From positions 2,666,001 to 2,730,000 of the forward strand of contig NZ_CP186694.1 in NCBI RefSeq assembly GCF_049532965.1: a DNA stretch of 64,000 nt. Reading direction: 5' to 3'. The stretch comes from Roseateles sp049532965. Lineage in GTDB: Bacteria > Pseudomonadota > Gammaproteobacteria > Burkholderiales > Burkholderiaceae_C. This document shows positions 7,330-16,209 of the stretch, piece after piece. How positions within the stretch are numbered: the stretch's first letter is position 1; each line of letters opens with the position of its first letter. A model generated the notes under the pieces. The model did not search any database and had not been told where the DNA came from. It saw only the letters and a list, made by a program, of their open reading frames with translations. Both the position numbers and the translations under genes were made by a program.

Positions 7330-8172
7330 ATGGCTCAGATCATCAACACCAACCTGCAATCGCTGAACGCTCAACGCAACCTGTCGGCGTCGCAGTCGTC
7401 GCTGTCCGTCTCGATGCAGCGCCTGTCCTCGGGCCTGCGCGTCAACTCCGCCAAGGACGATGCGGCCGGCCTGGCGATTGCCGAGCGGATGAACGCGCAA
7501 GTGCGCGGCATGAATGTGGCGCAGCGCAATGCCAACGACGGCATCTCGCTGGCGCAGACGGCGGAAGGCGCGCTGTCCAAGGTGGGCGACTCGCTGCAGC
7601 GCATGCGTGAACTGGCGGTGCAGGCCCGCAACGCGACCAACACGACGTCCGACCTGGATTCGATCGGTCAGGAATATGCCCAGCTGGGCCAGGAAATCCA
7701 GCGCGTGCTGGGCGGCACGACCTTCAACGGCAAGGCGATCCTGGCCGGTGACTCGGGCACGCAGACCTTCCAGATCGGCGCCAACACGACGTCCAACGAC
7801 TCGGTCGACGTGACGACCAGCAACATGACGACCGACGCCTCGGTCGTGGCCGTGACGAGCGGCGCGATCGACAACGCCTCGACGCCGGCCACCCTGGCCA
7901 CCGTGATCGACAACATCGACGCGGCGATCAAGACGGTGTCGGGCCAGCGCGCGGTGCTGGGTGCCTCGCAGAACCGTTTCGACGCGATCATCTCCAACCT
8001 GCAGACCTCGGTGGAGAACCAGACCGCCGCCCGCAGCCGCATCATGGACGCCGACTTCGCGGCCGAAACCGCCAACCTGAGCCGCGCCCAGATCCTGCAG
8101 CAGGCCGGCAACACGATGGTGGCGCAGGCCAACCAGCTGCCCCAGCAAGTGCTGTCGCTGCTGCGCGGCTGA
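7330..8172 (+). CDS. fliC: Flagellin 2
   Basis: Second filament subunit of 280 residues with the same D0/D1-only layout. It starts MAQIINTNLQSLNAQRNLSA and ends QLPQQVLSLLRG. Ribosome-binding site AAAGGAAA. It differs from flagellin 1 mainly near residues 17-25, in the short variable centre (about 165-195) and at the extreme C-terminus, which indicates recent tandem duplication. It has its own sigma-28-like promoter and a strong terminator. Confidence 0.97.
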   Translation: MAQIINTNLQSLNAQRNLSASQSSLSVSMQRLSSGLRVNSAKDDAAGLAIAERMNAQVRGMNVAQRNANDGISLAQTAEGALSKVGDSLQRMRELAVQARNATNTTSDLDSIGQEYAQLGQEIQRVLGGTTFNGKAILAGDSGTQTFQIGANTTSNDSVDVTTSNMTTDASVVAVTSGAIDNASTPATLATVIDNIDAAIKTVSGQRAVLGASQNRFDAIISNLQTSVENQTAARSRIMDADFAAETANLSRAQILQQAGNTMVAQANQLPQQVLSLLRG

Positions 8173-8494
8173 TCGACAAGGGTTGACTCCTCAAGCACCG
8201 GCCTTCGCGGCCGGGCCTCCAAAGGCCTCGCATCGCCCCCTCGGGACGCGATGCGGGGCCTTCTTTTCATGGGCGCTTAATGGCCGGTTTTCCGCCCCTT
8301 AATCGGCCCATTGGCGTTGGCGCACCTTCCGCACAATGGCAACCATCGAGCATGAAGTACCGCTCGACCACCGGTCCAACCGGCAGATCCGAACAATGAC
8401 TGCGATGGCGCAGCGAGGATCGGCAGGCGAGGTCGGGAACCGACCCACCTAACCGGGATCGCAGCCAGGACAGGATCTCCGCAGGAGTGCATCA
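8173..8494. other. fliC2-fliC3 intergenic region
   Basis: About 320 bases. After the fliC2 terminator I find no clear sigma-28 site. TTGGCGCACCTTCCGCA at 8317-8333 keeps the GG-N10-GC spacing of sigma-54 promoters but matches the rest of that consensus poorly. The promoter of fliC3 is therefore unresolved. Confidence 0.4.
8222..8267 (+). terminator. Rho-independent terminator after fliC2
   Basis: Long stem in which AAGGCCTCGCATCGC pairs with GCGATGCGGGGCCTT around a short loop, followed by CTTTT. Confidence 0.8.
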
Positions 8495-9364
8495 ATGCCA
8501 CAGACCATCAACACCAACATTGCCTCGCTCAACGCGCAACGCAATCTGAATTCGTCGCAGTCGTCGCTGGCGACATCGATGCAGCGCCTGTCGTCGGGCC
8601 TGCGGGTGAACTCCGCGAAGGACGACGCCGCCGGCCTGGCCATCGCCGAACGCATGAATGCGCAAGCCCGCGGCATGACCGTGGCCATGCGCAACGCCAA
8701 TGACGGCATCTCGCTGTCGCAGACCGCCGAAGGCGCGCTGGGCAAGGTGGCCGACTCGCTGCAGCGGATGCGCGAGCTGGCGATCCAGGCCCGCAACGCG
8801 ACCAACGCGGACAGCGACAAGGACTCGCTGGACAAGGAGTTTGGCGAGCTGGCCAAGGAAATCCAGCGCGTCGTCGGGGGCACGACCTTCAACGGCAAGT
8901 TCATCCTTGGCGCGGACGCCGCGCTGCCGCAGACCTTCCAGGTCGGCCCGAACACCTCGGCGAACGACGAGATCACCGTCACCACGCCGAACATGACGAC
9001 CGATCCGACCATCCAGGCGGTGGCCGGCCAGGACAACGGCGGCACGGGCCGCTCGGTGATCGACCGCACCGCCGACGCGTCGGCCATCGCGACAGTGGTG
9101 GCCAACATCGATGCGGCGCTGGACACGGTCAACAGCCAGCGCGCAACGCTGGGCGCGACGCAGAACCGCTTCGATGCCGTGATCTCCAACCTGCAAGTGG
9201 CGTACGAGAACCAGACCGCCGCCCGCAGCCGGATCATGGATGCCGACTTCGCGGTCGAAACGTCCAACCTGAGTCGCGCGCAGATCCTGCAGCAGGCCGG
9301 CAACGCGATGGTCGCGCAGGCCAACCAGTTGCCGCAGCAGGTGCTGTCGCTGCTCAAGGGCTGA
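8495..9364 (+). CDS. fliC: Flagellin 3 (divergent)
   Basis: Third tandem flagellin, 289 residues. It starts MPQTINTNIASLNAQRNLNS and ends QLPQQVLSLLKG. The D0/D1 ends are conserved, but the middle is longer and different (ALPQTFQVGPNTSANDEITV and a segment around AGQDNGGTGRSVIDRTADAS). Its upstream region also lacks the sigma-28 element seen for the other two, so it may be a minor or differently timed filament subunit. Ribosome-binding site CAGGAG. Confidence 0.96.
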   Translation: MPQTINTNIASLNAQRNLNSSQSSLATSMQRLSSGLRVNSAKDDAAGLAIAERMNAQARGMTVAMRNANDGISLSQTAEGALGKVADSLQRMRELAIQARNATNADSDKDSLDKEFGELAKEIQRVVGGTTFNGKFILGADAALPQTFQVGPNTSANDEITVTTPNMTTDPTIQAVAGQDNGGTGRSVIDRTADASAIATVVANIDAALDTVNSQRATLGATQNRFDAVISNLQVAYENQTAARSRIMDADFAVETSNLSRAQILQQAGNAMVAQANQLPQQVLSLLKG

Positions 9365-9399
9365 TAGAAAAACGCAATCAGAAAGCCGGGCTTCCGTCC

Positions 9400-9426
9400 T
9401 AAAGTCGGACCGCCTGGCGCCGATAT
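9400..9426 (+). promoter_or_regulatory. sigma-28 promoter of fliD
   Basis: TAAAGTCG, 11 bases, GCCGATAT. This is the best match to the enterobacterial sigma-28 consensus in the window, about 95 bases upstream of the fliD start. Confidence 0.8.
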
Positions 9427-9430
9427 GCAG

Positions 9431-9456
9431 GACAGGGCCTCTCGCGGGGCCCTGTC
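9431..9456 (+). promoter_or_regulatory. Hairpin in fliD leader
   Basis: GACAGGGCC (9431-9439) pairs with GGCCCTGTC (9448-9456). It starts just after the sigma-28 -10 element, so it would be at or near the 5' end of the fliD transcript and could protect it. No T-run follows. Confidence 0.4.
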
Positions 9457-9519
9457 GCGCATGGGGCTTTCCGCAGGAGGGCCGGCGGCAACGGGTCAGG
9501 GACACGAGGAGTTCGAACG

Positions 9520-10944
9520 ATGGCATCCATCACTTCCGCCGGTATCGGCAGCGGCCTGGACGTCGAGAGCATCGTCACCAAGCTGGTGTCGCTCGAGAAG
9601 GCGCCGATCAACGACCTCCAGTCCCGGACCGACACGATCAAGACGCAGATCTCCGAGTACGGGAAGATCAAGAGCGCCTTCAGCGCGATGCGCGACGCCG
9701 CCGCCAAGCTGGCCAACCCGACGACCTGGGCCGCGCTGACCGCCACCTCTTCCGACACGACGATGGCCACGGTCATCGCCGGCTCCGGCTCTGGCGCCGG
9801 CTCGTACGCGCTGGACGTCGCCAACCTGGCCTCGGCGCAGTCGCTGTCGAGCAAGGCGTTCGCCAACAACGCGACCGTGGGCTCGGGCTCGATGACCATC
9901 GAGCTGGGCCAGTGGAGTGCCGACAACTCGACCTTCACCAGCAAGAACGGCGCGACGCCGGTCAGCATCTCGATCTCGTCCACCGACACGCTGGCCAGCA
10001 TCCGCGACAAGATCAACAGCTCGGGCGCCGGCGTGCTGGCCTCGGTCGTCACCGACGCCAACGGCTCGCGCCTGGTGATCCGCTCGCGCGACACCGGCGA
10101 GGCCAATGGCTTCCGCATCACCACCGCCGACGATGACGGCAATGGCAGCGACGCGAACGGGCTGTCGGCACTGGCGTACGACCCGACCGCCTCGGTCGCG
10201 TCGATGACGCAGAACACCGCCGCCAGGAATGCCAACCTGACGATCAACGGCCTGGCGATCAGCTCCGCCTCCAACAACATCGAGGGCGCCGTCGACGGCC
10301 TGACCGTCAACCTGCTCAAGACCGGCCAGTCCACCGTCACGGTCGGCCAGGACAAGGACAGCGTCAAGAAGGCCATCAACGACTTCGTCACGTCGTACAA
10401 CAGCCTGATGACGCTGATGCGCAACGACACCAAGTACGACGAGGCCAACAAGACCGCCGGCGCGCTGCAGGGCGACAGCACCGCGGTCGGGCTGCAGAGC
10501 CAGTTGCGCAACATCACCGCGTCGGGCAGTACGCTGGGGGGCAAGTTCGGCCGGTTGTCGGACCTGGGCCTGGACATCGGCAGCGCCGGCACGATCACGG
10601 TCAACGACACCAAGCTGACCAGCGCGCTGGGCAGCATGAGCGACCTGAAGAACCTGTTCATGGGCGTGGACACCGCCAATCCCAACAACAACGGCATCGC
10701 CACGCGCTGGCGCGCCTTCGCGGACCAGGTGACCGGCTTCGATGGCTCGATCACGACCCGCACCACCGGCCTGCAGTCGCGCGTGACGGCCAACAACAAG
10801 CGCATGGACGAGTTGAACGACCGCGCCGCCTCCTACGAGAAACGGGTGCGCGCGCAATACACGGCGCTGGACACGCAGATGGCCAAGCTCAACGACATGC
10901 AGAGCTACGTCAGCAAGATCACCAGCATGCTCGGCAACAACTGA
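9520..10944 (+). CDS. fliD: Flagellar filament cap protein FliD (HAP2)
   Basis: Cap protein of 474 residues that sits at the filament tip and folds incoming flagellin. FliD_N is seen in ITSAGIGSGLDVESIVTKLV at the start; the C-terminal coiled part includes RAQYTALDTQMAKLNDMQSY and ends in SKITSMLGNN. The ribosome-binding site GAGGAG lies 7-8 bases upstream. It is preceded by a strong sigma-28 promoter and followed by a terminator, so it is a single-gene transcript. Confidence 0.96.
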   Translation: MASITSAGIGSGLDVESIVTKLVSLEKAPINDLQSRTDTIKTQISEYGKIKSAFSAMRDAAAKLANPTTWAALTATSSDTTMATVIAGSGSGAGSYALDVANLASAQSLSSKAFANNATVGSGSMTIELGQWSADNSTFTSKNGATPVSISISSTDTLASIRDKINSSGAGVLASVVTDANGSRLVIRSRDTGEANGFRITTADDDGNGSDANGLSALAYDPTASVASMTQNTAARNANLTINGLAISSASNNIEGAVDGLTVNLLKTGQSTVTVGQDKDSVKKAINDFVTSYNSLMTLMRNDTKYDEANKTAGALQGDSTAVGLQSQLRNITASGSTLGGKFGRLSDLGLDIGSAGTITVNDTKLTSALGSMSDLKNLFMGVDTANPNNNGIATRWRAFADQVTGFDGSITTRTTGLQSRVTANNKRMDELNDRAASYEKRVRAQYTALDTQMAKLNDMQSYVSKITSMLGNN

Positions 10945-11019
10945 CCGGGCCGGGTGCGCTCACGGAAGAACTGGGCGGTCCACGCCGCCCTTCTCCGGCG
11001 CTTCGAAAAGACCGCCGAC

Positions 11020-11043
11020 AAGCCTCCTCACGGAGGCTTTCTT
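11020..11043 (+). terminator. Rho-independent terminator after fliD
   Basis: AAGCCTCC, TCAC loop, GGAGGCTT, then TCTTC. It lies about 75 bases after the fliD stop and upstream of the fliS promoter. Confidence 0.7.
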
Positions 11044-11091
11044 CATTCTGCAGACGCGCAGAATTTCGAGACAAATTCGACACGGAGAGGC

Positions 11092-11118
11092 TCAAGTCGG
11101 GCGGGCGGAGGCCGAAAA
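11092..11118 (+). promoter_or_regulatory. sigma-28-like promoter of fliS-fliT
   Basis: TCAAGTCG, 11 bases, GCCGAAAA; about 40 bases before the fliS start. The -10 differs from GCCGATAA at one base. Confidence 0.65.
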
Positions 11119-11156
11119 CTGATTCAAGCACTACGACATCTCCGCAGCAGCACATC

Positions 11157-11591
11157 ATGTACGGCAACTCCTCCCCCTTCGCTTCCCACGGTCAGCGCGC
11201 CAGCACCCTGTACAACCGCGTCGGCGTGGAGACGGACGTGATGACGGCCTCGCCGCATCGCCTGGTGACCCTGCTGCTGGAGGGTGCCTTCGATTCGATG
11301 ACGCAAGGCATCGGCGCGATCCGCGCCGGCAATGTCGAAGCGAAGAACCGCAGCCTGAGCCGCGCGGTCCGCATCCTGGACGAGGGCCTGAAAGCGGCCC
11401 TGAACCTGGAATCGGGCGAGCTGGCGCTGGACCTGCGCGACCTGTATGCCTACATGTGCATGCGGCTCACCCACGCCAACCTGCACAGCGACGAGGTCGC
11501 GATCGAGGAATGCGTGAAGCTGCTGCAACCGATCCGCGAAGCCTGGGCGAGCATTGCCCCGGCAGCGGCCGAACAACGTGTCGCGGCCTGA
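11157..11591 (+). CDS. fliS: Flagellin export chaperone FliS
   Basis: Cytoplasmic chaperone that binds the C-terminus of flagellin and prevents its polymerisation before export. 144 residues; conserved YNRVGVETDVMTASPHRLVT and LLLEGAFDSM regions are present near residues 17-50. It lies after fliD and before the FliT-like gene, the usual order, and is transcribed from its own sigma-28-like promoter. Confidence 0.94.
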   Translation: MYGNSSPFASHGQRASTLYNRVGVETDVMTASPHRLVTLLLEGAFDSMTQGIGAIRAGNVEAKNRSLSRAVRILDEGLKAALNLESGELALDLRDLYAYMCMRLTHANLHSDEVAIEECVKLLQPIREAWASIAPAAAEQRVAA

Positions 11592-11636
11592 TCCGACGGA
11601 TCGACGCCGAAACCGCCTGACGACTTGAGAAGTCCC

Positions 11637-11999
11637 ATGTCCAAGTACACCGCCAAGCCCCAGACCGCCGCCGCCCTGACGACCACTCCGGACCGCCTCA
11701 TGAGCACCCAACTGTTGAGCTACTACGAAGCCATCGAGCAAGCCAGCGCCGACATGCTCAGCGCCGCACGCTCGGGCAACTGGGACGAGGTGGTGAAGCT
11801 GGAAGGCGCCTGCGTGCTGCTGATCTCGCAACTCAAGCATGCCGCCTCCAACCAGCAGCTGGGCCCGGACGAGGCGCAGCTCAAGACCCGCATCATGCAG
11901 CGCATCCTGCTGAACGACGCCGAGATCCGCCACCTGGCCGAGCCGTGGCTGGAGGACCTGGACCAGCTGATGCAGGGCAAGTCGAAGACGGTGCACTGA
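11637..11999 (+). CDS. fliT: FliT-like flagellar export chaperone
   Basis: Small helical protein of 120 residues directly downstream of fliS. LLSYYEAIEQASADMLSAA matches the start of FliT family proteins, and the length and position also fit. In enterics FliT chaperones FliD and binds FlhC to damp FlhDC activity, which would be relevant here with two flhC copies. GAGAAG before the ATG at 11637 supports this start; an ATG at 11700 would begin right at the conserved region. Confidence 0.75.
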   Translation: MSKYTAKPQTAAALTTTPDRLMSTQLLSYYEAIEQASADMLSAARSGNWDEVVKLEGACVLLISQLKHAASNQQLGPDEAQLKTRIMQRILLNDAEIRHLAEPWLEDLDQLMQGKSKTVH

Positions 12000-12164
12000 C
12001 CGTGGCGGCGGATCCCCGCCGCCGACGATTCGAGACATCGGTCACGGGACCGGCCTCAGGATCGACCCAGCGCCGCGACCGGCCCCGCGAACGGATGGGG
12101 GCGGCGCGGCGTTTGCCTTGGGGATGCGAGAGAATTTTTTGACTGATGCCAGCCGGACCCCGCC

Positions 12165-12902
12165 GTGAGCGACCTCAAGATGCCTGCCCCCTCCCCTGAC
12201 GCCATGGACGCGGACTTCCGGCTGGACGCGCCCGGGGAGATCATGAACTGGCTGCGCGAGCTGATGCAGTCGCAGGCGCGGATCCAGCTGGCGACGCCGG
12301 GGGGCGAGGCGATCCACACGGTGCTGCGCTCCCTCGAGACGCCGCACGGCATGCTGACGATGGAAGCGCCGGTGGCGGCCCCTGCGCTGGCGCCGGTCCT
12401 GGCCAGCGACGAACTGGTCGCCACGGCCTACCTGGACCGGATCAAGCTGCAGTTCGACGTGTCGGGCCTGGTGGCGATCCGCGGGGACGGCGCCGAGGTG
12501 CTGCGCGCGCCGACGCCGCTGCGGCTGTACCGCTTCCAGCGGCGCCAGGCCTATCGGGTGGCCTCGACCGGGCAGCTCTATCCGGCGCTGAAGCTGGCCA
12601 ACGCGGACCTGCCGCGCATCCGCGTGATCAATGTGAGCGCCGGCGGCGTCGCGCTGCAATGGCCGGCGAACGTGGTTCCGCCGCCGCGGGTCGGCGAGGA
12701 GATCAACGGCACGCTGGAGCTCGATCGGGAGATCGGCTTCGCCACGCTGCTGCGTGTGCAGCACGTCGCCCCGGCGGACGCCGGCGCTGCGCACCAGGCG
12801 GGTTGCGCGTTCGTCTCGCTGGCCCCGTCGGCCGCGCGGGCATTGCAGGTCTTCATCGACCAGGCGCAAAAGCGCGAGCGTCTGATGCGCCGCAGCCTCT
12901 GA
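12165..12902 (+). CDS. ycgR: YcgR-type flagellar brake with PilZ domain
   Basis: Cyclic-di-GMP receptor of 245 residues. The N-terminal half fits the YcgR domain (about 25-115). The C-terminal PilZ domain carries both c-di-GMP motifs: RQAYR (127-131) for RxxxR and NVSAGG (156-161) for (D/N)xSxxG. In the YcgR family the liganded protein acts on the motor to slow swimming. It starts with GTG at 12165. It is convergent with fliE, with 22 bases between the stops, and lies inside the flagellar cluster. Confidence 0.88.
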   Translation: MSDLKMPAPSPDAMDADFRLDAPGEIMNWLRELMQSQARIQLATPGGEAIHTVLRSLETPHGMLTMEAPVAAPALAPVLASDELVATAYLDRIKLQFDVSGLVAIRGDGAEVLRAPTPLRLYRFQRRQAYRVASTGQLYPALKLANADLPRIRVINVSAGGVALQWPANVVPPPRVGEEINGTLELDREIGFATLLRVQHVAPADAGAAHQAGCAFVSLAPSAARALQVFIDQAQKRERLMRRSL

Positions 12903-12924
12903 CGGCGGGCGCAGCGCCCCGGCC

Positions 12925-13254
12925 TCACACCTGCATGTTCATGATCTCGGAATAGGCCGACACCAGCCGGTTGCGCACCTGCAGCGTCGCCTGGAAGCCG
13001 ATCTGCGCCTTCTGCATGGCGACCATGGTTTCTTCCAGGCTCACCGTCGGGTTGTCGAGCTGGACTTCCCGCTGCAGCCGCGACGCCTCGTTCTGCTGCG
13101 CGCTGACCGACTTCAACGCCGAACTCATCGCATCGGCGAAGCTCGTGCCGCCCGGCGCGGCCTTGGCCACCGGCTGACCCTGGGGGGTCAATCCGGCACG
13201 GGCCACCGCGCTGGCGAAGTCGAAGGGTTTGAGTTTCAGGTCCACGGCACGCAT
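12925..13254 (-). CDS. fliE: Flagellar hook-basal body protein FliE
   Basis: Junction protein linking the MS ring to the proximal rod. From the ATG at 13254 it has 109 residues, the usual length. The conserved C-terminus is seen in LEETMVAMQKAQIGFQATLQ and VRNRLVSAYSEIMNMQ. Longer in-frame starts at 13278 and 13335 exist, but a sigma-28-like promoter at 13299-13325 would exclude the longest. It is divergent from fliF, so this gap drives the basal-body genes in both directions. Confidence 0.92.
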   Translation of the reverse strand: MRAVDLKLKPFDFASAVARAGLTPQGQPVAKAAPGGTSFADAMSSALKSVSAQQNEASRLQREVQLDNPTVSLEETMVAMQKAQIGFQATLQVRNRLVSAYSEIMNMQV

Positions 13255-13298
13255 CGTACGGATCCGCGCGCCAGCCATAGCTCGGAACTGGGGGGGCT

Positions 13299-13325
13299 TC
13301 TTCGGCCTGTTCCGAACATTCTTGA
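13299..13325 (-). promoter_or_regulatory. Candidate sigma-28-like promoter of fliE
   Basis: On the minus strand TCAAGAAT, 11 bases, GCCGAAGA, with two mismatches in the -10. Position and spacing fit a start about 40 bases upstream of the fliE ATG at 13254. fliE is normally an early (class II) gene, so this call is less certain than the flagellin sites. Confidence 0.4.
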
Positions 13326-13409
13326 GGGCCGTCATCGAAATAATTCCGACCTGTGCCGAGGCGTCCGCCTGGGTACTCCGTTCGACACCCGCCGTAACCC
13401 GACCGCCCC

Positions 13410-15128
13410 ATGGACAACGCCCTGAGCAGCCCCGCCGCCGGACTCCCCGAGGTGCAGCAGACCGCCGCCTCCAAGAGCCTGCCCGCCCGTCTGGCCGCGA
13501 TGCCCACCAAGAGCAAGCTGATGCTCGGCGGCGGCGTCGCGGCGCTGCTCGCGGTGATCGTGGCGATGTCGATGATGACCGCCAAGCCCGATTACCGGCC
13601 GCTGTTCTCGGGCCTGTCCGACAAGGACGGCGGCGCCGTCATCGCGCAGCTGGCGCAGCTGAACGTGCCGTATCGCAACGAGCCGGGCGGCACCATCATG
13701 GTCCCCGCCAACCAGGTCTACGACCTGCGCATGAAGCTGGCCTCCGCCGGCCTGCCCAAGGGCGGCATCGTCGGCTTCGAGCTGATGGACAAGCAGTCCA
13801 TCGGCCAGACCGCGTTCAACGAACGCCTGAACTTCCAGCGCGCCCTCGAGGGCGAGCTGACCCGCACCATCACCGCGATGGCCGACGTCGCCGACGCGCG
13901 CGTCCACCTGGCCATGCCGCAGCAGAACGGCTTCTTCCGCGAGCAGCAGAAGCCCAGCGCCTCCGTCATGCTGACGCTGCGCGGCGGCCGTACGCTGGAC
14001 CGCGCCCAGATCGCGGGCATCGTCCACCTGGTGTCCTCGTCGGTGCCCGAGCTCAATCCCAAGGCCGTCAGCGTGCTGGACAGCACCGGCGCCCTGCTCT
14101 CCCAGAACCCCGAGGGCAACGGCCCGGGCCTGGACAGCCAGCAGCTCCAGTACAAGCAGCAGATCGAAGCCAACCTGAACAAGCGCATCGCCGAGCTGCT
14201 GGAGCCGGTCATCGGCCGCGAGAACCTGCGCTCGACCGTCACCGCCGACGTCGACTTCAACCAGGTCGAATCGACCGCCGAGGAATACAAGCCCAACCAG
14301 GGCCCCAACACCCAGAGCGCCGTGCGCCGCCTGACCTCCGAGGAGCAATCCGGCGGCACGGCCGGCGTGCCCACCGGCGTGCCCGGCGCCACCACGAACC
14401 AGGTCCCGCCGCAGGCGGCCGCGCCGATCAACGGCCAGGCCCAGCCGCTGCAGCCGGCCGGCCAGACCGGCGGCACGCAGAACATGCGCCGCAACAACGA
14501 CACGCAGTTCGAGCTGGACCGCACCGTGCGCGTCACGCGCAATGCCATCGGCCAGATCCGCCGCCTCAACGCCGCCGTCGTCGTCAACCAGAAGACCGTC
14601 ACCGACAAGAACGGCAAGACCTCCAGCCAGCCGCTGTCCGAGACCGAGATCCAGAAGCTGGATTCCCTGGTCAAGGAGGCGCTGGGCTTCTCGCAGGATC
14701 GTGGCGACTCGGTCAAGGTGATCAGCGCCCCGTTCGTGTCCGAGAAGGTCGAGAACGTCGACGTCCCGCTGTGGCAGCAGCCCTGGGTGCGCGACATGGC
14801 GCGTGAATTCGCCGTGCCCGCCGCCCTGGTGCTGGTCGCGCTGATCGCCGTGTTCGGGCTGGTTCGCCCTGCTCTCAAGGCGGCTTTCCCGCCGCCGGCC
14901 GACCAGAAGGACGACACTGCCCAGAACCAGCTCAGCGTCGTCGAGAACGAGACCCTGACCCTGGGCGGCCACGGCGGACTGCCGGCCCTGGAGGCGCCGA
15001 TCTCCAACGACAAGCTGGAGCGCGCCCGGTTGCTGGCCAAGGAGAACCCCGTCGCGGTCGCCAACATCATGCGTGCCTGGGTCAACGGCGAGGAGCTGGA
15101 GACCGCGCCCGCCGGCGGCCGCCGCTGA
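13410..15128 (+). CDS. fliF: Flagellar MS-ring protein FliF
   Basis: Forms the inner-membrane MS ring on which the motor and export gate are built. 572 residues; membrane helices near 37-56 and 467-487; periplasmic ring-building motifs between them, including a Gly/Pro/Gln-rich insert at about 310-370; and the C-terminal FliG-binding segment (about 540-560, NPVAVANIMRAWV). First gene of the long fliF-fliR series, divergent from fliE. Confidence 0.97.
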   Translation: MDNALSSPAAGLPEVQQTAASKSLPARLAAMPTKSKLMLGGGVAALLAVIVAMSMMTAKPDYRPLFSGLSDKDGGAVIAQLAQLNVPYRNEPGGTIMVPANQVYDLRMKLASAGLPKGGIVGFELMDKQSIGQTAFNERLNFQRALEGELTRTITAMADVADARVHLAMPQQNGFFREQQKPSASVMLTLRGGRTLDRAQIAGIVHLVSSSVPELNPKAVSVLDSTGALLSQNPEGNGPGLDSQQLQYKQQIEANLNKRIAELLEPVIGRENLRSTVTADVDFNQVESTAEEYKPNQGPNTQSAVRRLTSEEQSGGTAGVPTGVPGATTNQVPPQAAAPINGQAQPLQPAGQTGGTQNMRRNNDTQFELDRTVRVTRNAIGQIRRLNAAVVVNQKTVTDKNGKTSSQPLSETEIQKLDSLVKEALGFSQDRGDSVKVISAPFVSEKVENVDVPLWQQPWVRDMAREFAVPAALVLVALIAVFGLVRPALKAAFPPPADQKDDTAQNQLSVVENETLTLGGHGGLPALEAPISNDKLERARLLAKENPVAVANIMRAWVNGEELETAPAGGRR

Positions 15129-15188
15129 GCGCGCCCGCCGCTTGCCCGACAGACCATCGCCCCACCGCATCGATCACGAGACACCACC

Positions 15189-16184
15189 ATGGACGACAAA
15201 GGCGTAGAAGACGCGGCCATCCTGCTCATGTCCCTGGGCGAGGAGGAAGCTTCCGAGGTCTTCAAGCACCTCTCGCCCAAGGAGGTGCAGAAGCTCGGCG
15301 AGACCATCGCGAAGATGAAGGTCGTGCCGCGCGACCGCGTCGAGAAGGTGCTGGACAAGTTCGACCTCGTGGCCGAATCGCAGAGCACGCTGGTCAGCGA
15401 CACCGACGAGTACGTCCGCTCGGTGCTGCGCAAGGCGCTCGGCGAGGACAAGGCCAACCTGCTGCTGGACCGCATCCTGCAGGGCTCGGACGTGTCCTCG
15501 ATCGAGTCGCTGAAGTGGATGGACCCGGGCTCGGTCGCGGAGCTGCTGCGCAACGAGCACCCGCAGATCGTCGCGGCCATCCTGTCGCACCTGGACTTCG
15601 ACCAGAGCAGCTCGGTGCTGCGCGTCTTCAGCGAGCGCCAGCGCAATGAAGTGCTGATCCGCATCGCCACGCTGGACGGCATCCAGCCGATGGCGCTGAA
15701 GGACCTGAACGAGGTCATGGGCCAGATCCTGGCCGGCGGCGAGCGGATGAAGAAGTCCAACCTCGGCGGCGTCAAGACCGCGGCCGAGATCATCAACATG
15801 ATGGGTTCCAGCGTCGAGGCATCGGTGCTGGACTACATCCGCGAGGCCGACGCCGACCTGGCCCAGAAGATCATGGACAACATGTTCACGTTCGACGATC
15901 TGGACAAGATCGACGACCGCGGCATCCAGTCCATCCTCAAGGAAGTGCAGTCCGAGTCGCTCATCGTCGCGCTCAAGGGCGCCGGCCCGGAGCTGCGCGA
16001 GAAGATCTTCCGCAACATGTCCACCCGCGCCGCCGAGACGCTGCGCGAGGACCTGGAGTCGCGCGGCCCCGTGCGCCTGTCCGAAGTCGAGGCCGAGCAG
16101 AAGGAGATCCTCAAGGTCGTCCGCCGCCTGGTCGACGAAGGCCAGATCGTGCTGGCCGGCGGCGGCGACGACCAGTTCCTGTAA
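15189..16184 (+). CDS. fliG: Flagellar motor switch protein FliG
   Basis: C-ring protein that transmits torque from MotA and sets rotation direction. 331 residues with the three FliG domains; the EHPQIVAAILSHLD segment of the middle domain and MFTFDDLDKIDDRGIQSIL of the torque helix region in the C-terminal domain are visible. It follows fliF by 60 bases and precedes fliH by 25. Confidence 0.97.
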   Translation: MDDKGVEDAAILLMSLGEEEASEVFKHLSPKEVQKLGETIAKMKVVPRDRVEKVLDKFDLVAESQSTLVSDTDEYVRSVLRKALGEDKANLLLDRILQGSDVSSIESLKWMDPGSVAELLRNEHPQIVAAILSHLDFDQSSSVLRVFSERQRNEVLIRIATLDGIQPMALKDLNEVMGQILAGGERMKKSNLGGVKTAAEIINMMGSSVEASVLDYIREADADLAQKIMDNMFTFDDLDKIDDRGIQSILKEVQSESLIVALKGAGPELREKIFRNMSTRAAETLREDLESRGPVRLSEVEAEQKEILKVVRRLVDEGQIVLAGGGDDQFL

Positions 16185-16209
16185 TTCCTAACGGCGCCCA
16201 CCCGCTTCG

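Noticed and set aside
8317..8333. sigma-54 promoter for fliC3
   Set aside because: Only the GG-N10-GC spacing fits; the flanking bases deviate, so it is not listed as a promoter.
12925..13335. FliE start at 13335
   Set aside because: Adds 27 non-conserved basic residues and would begin upstream of the promoter candidate.
13332..15170. 612-codon open frame antisense to fliF
   Set aside because: Complete overlap with fliF; composition is a G/C-rich shadow (Val/Gly/Leu/Arg runs) with no recognisable domain.
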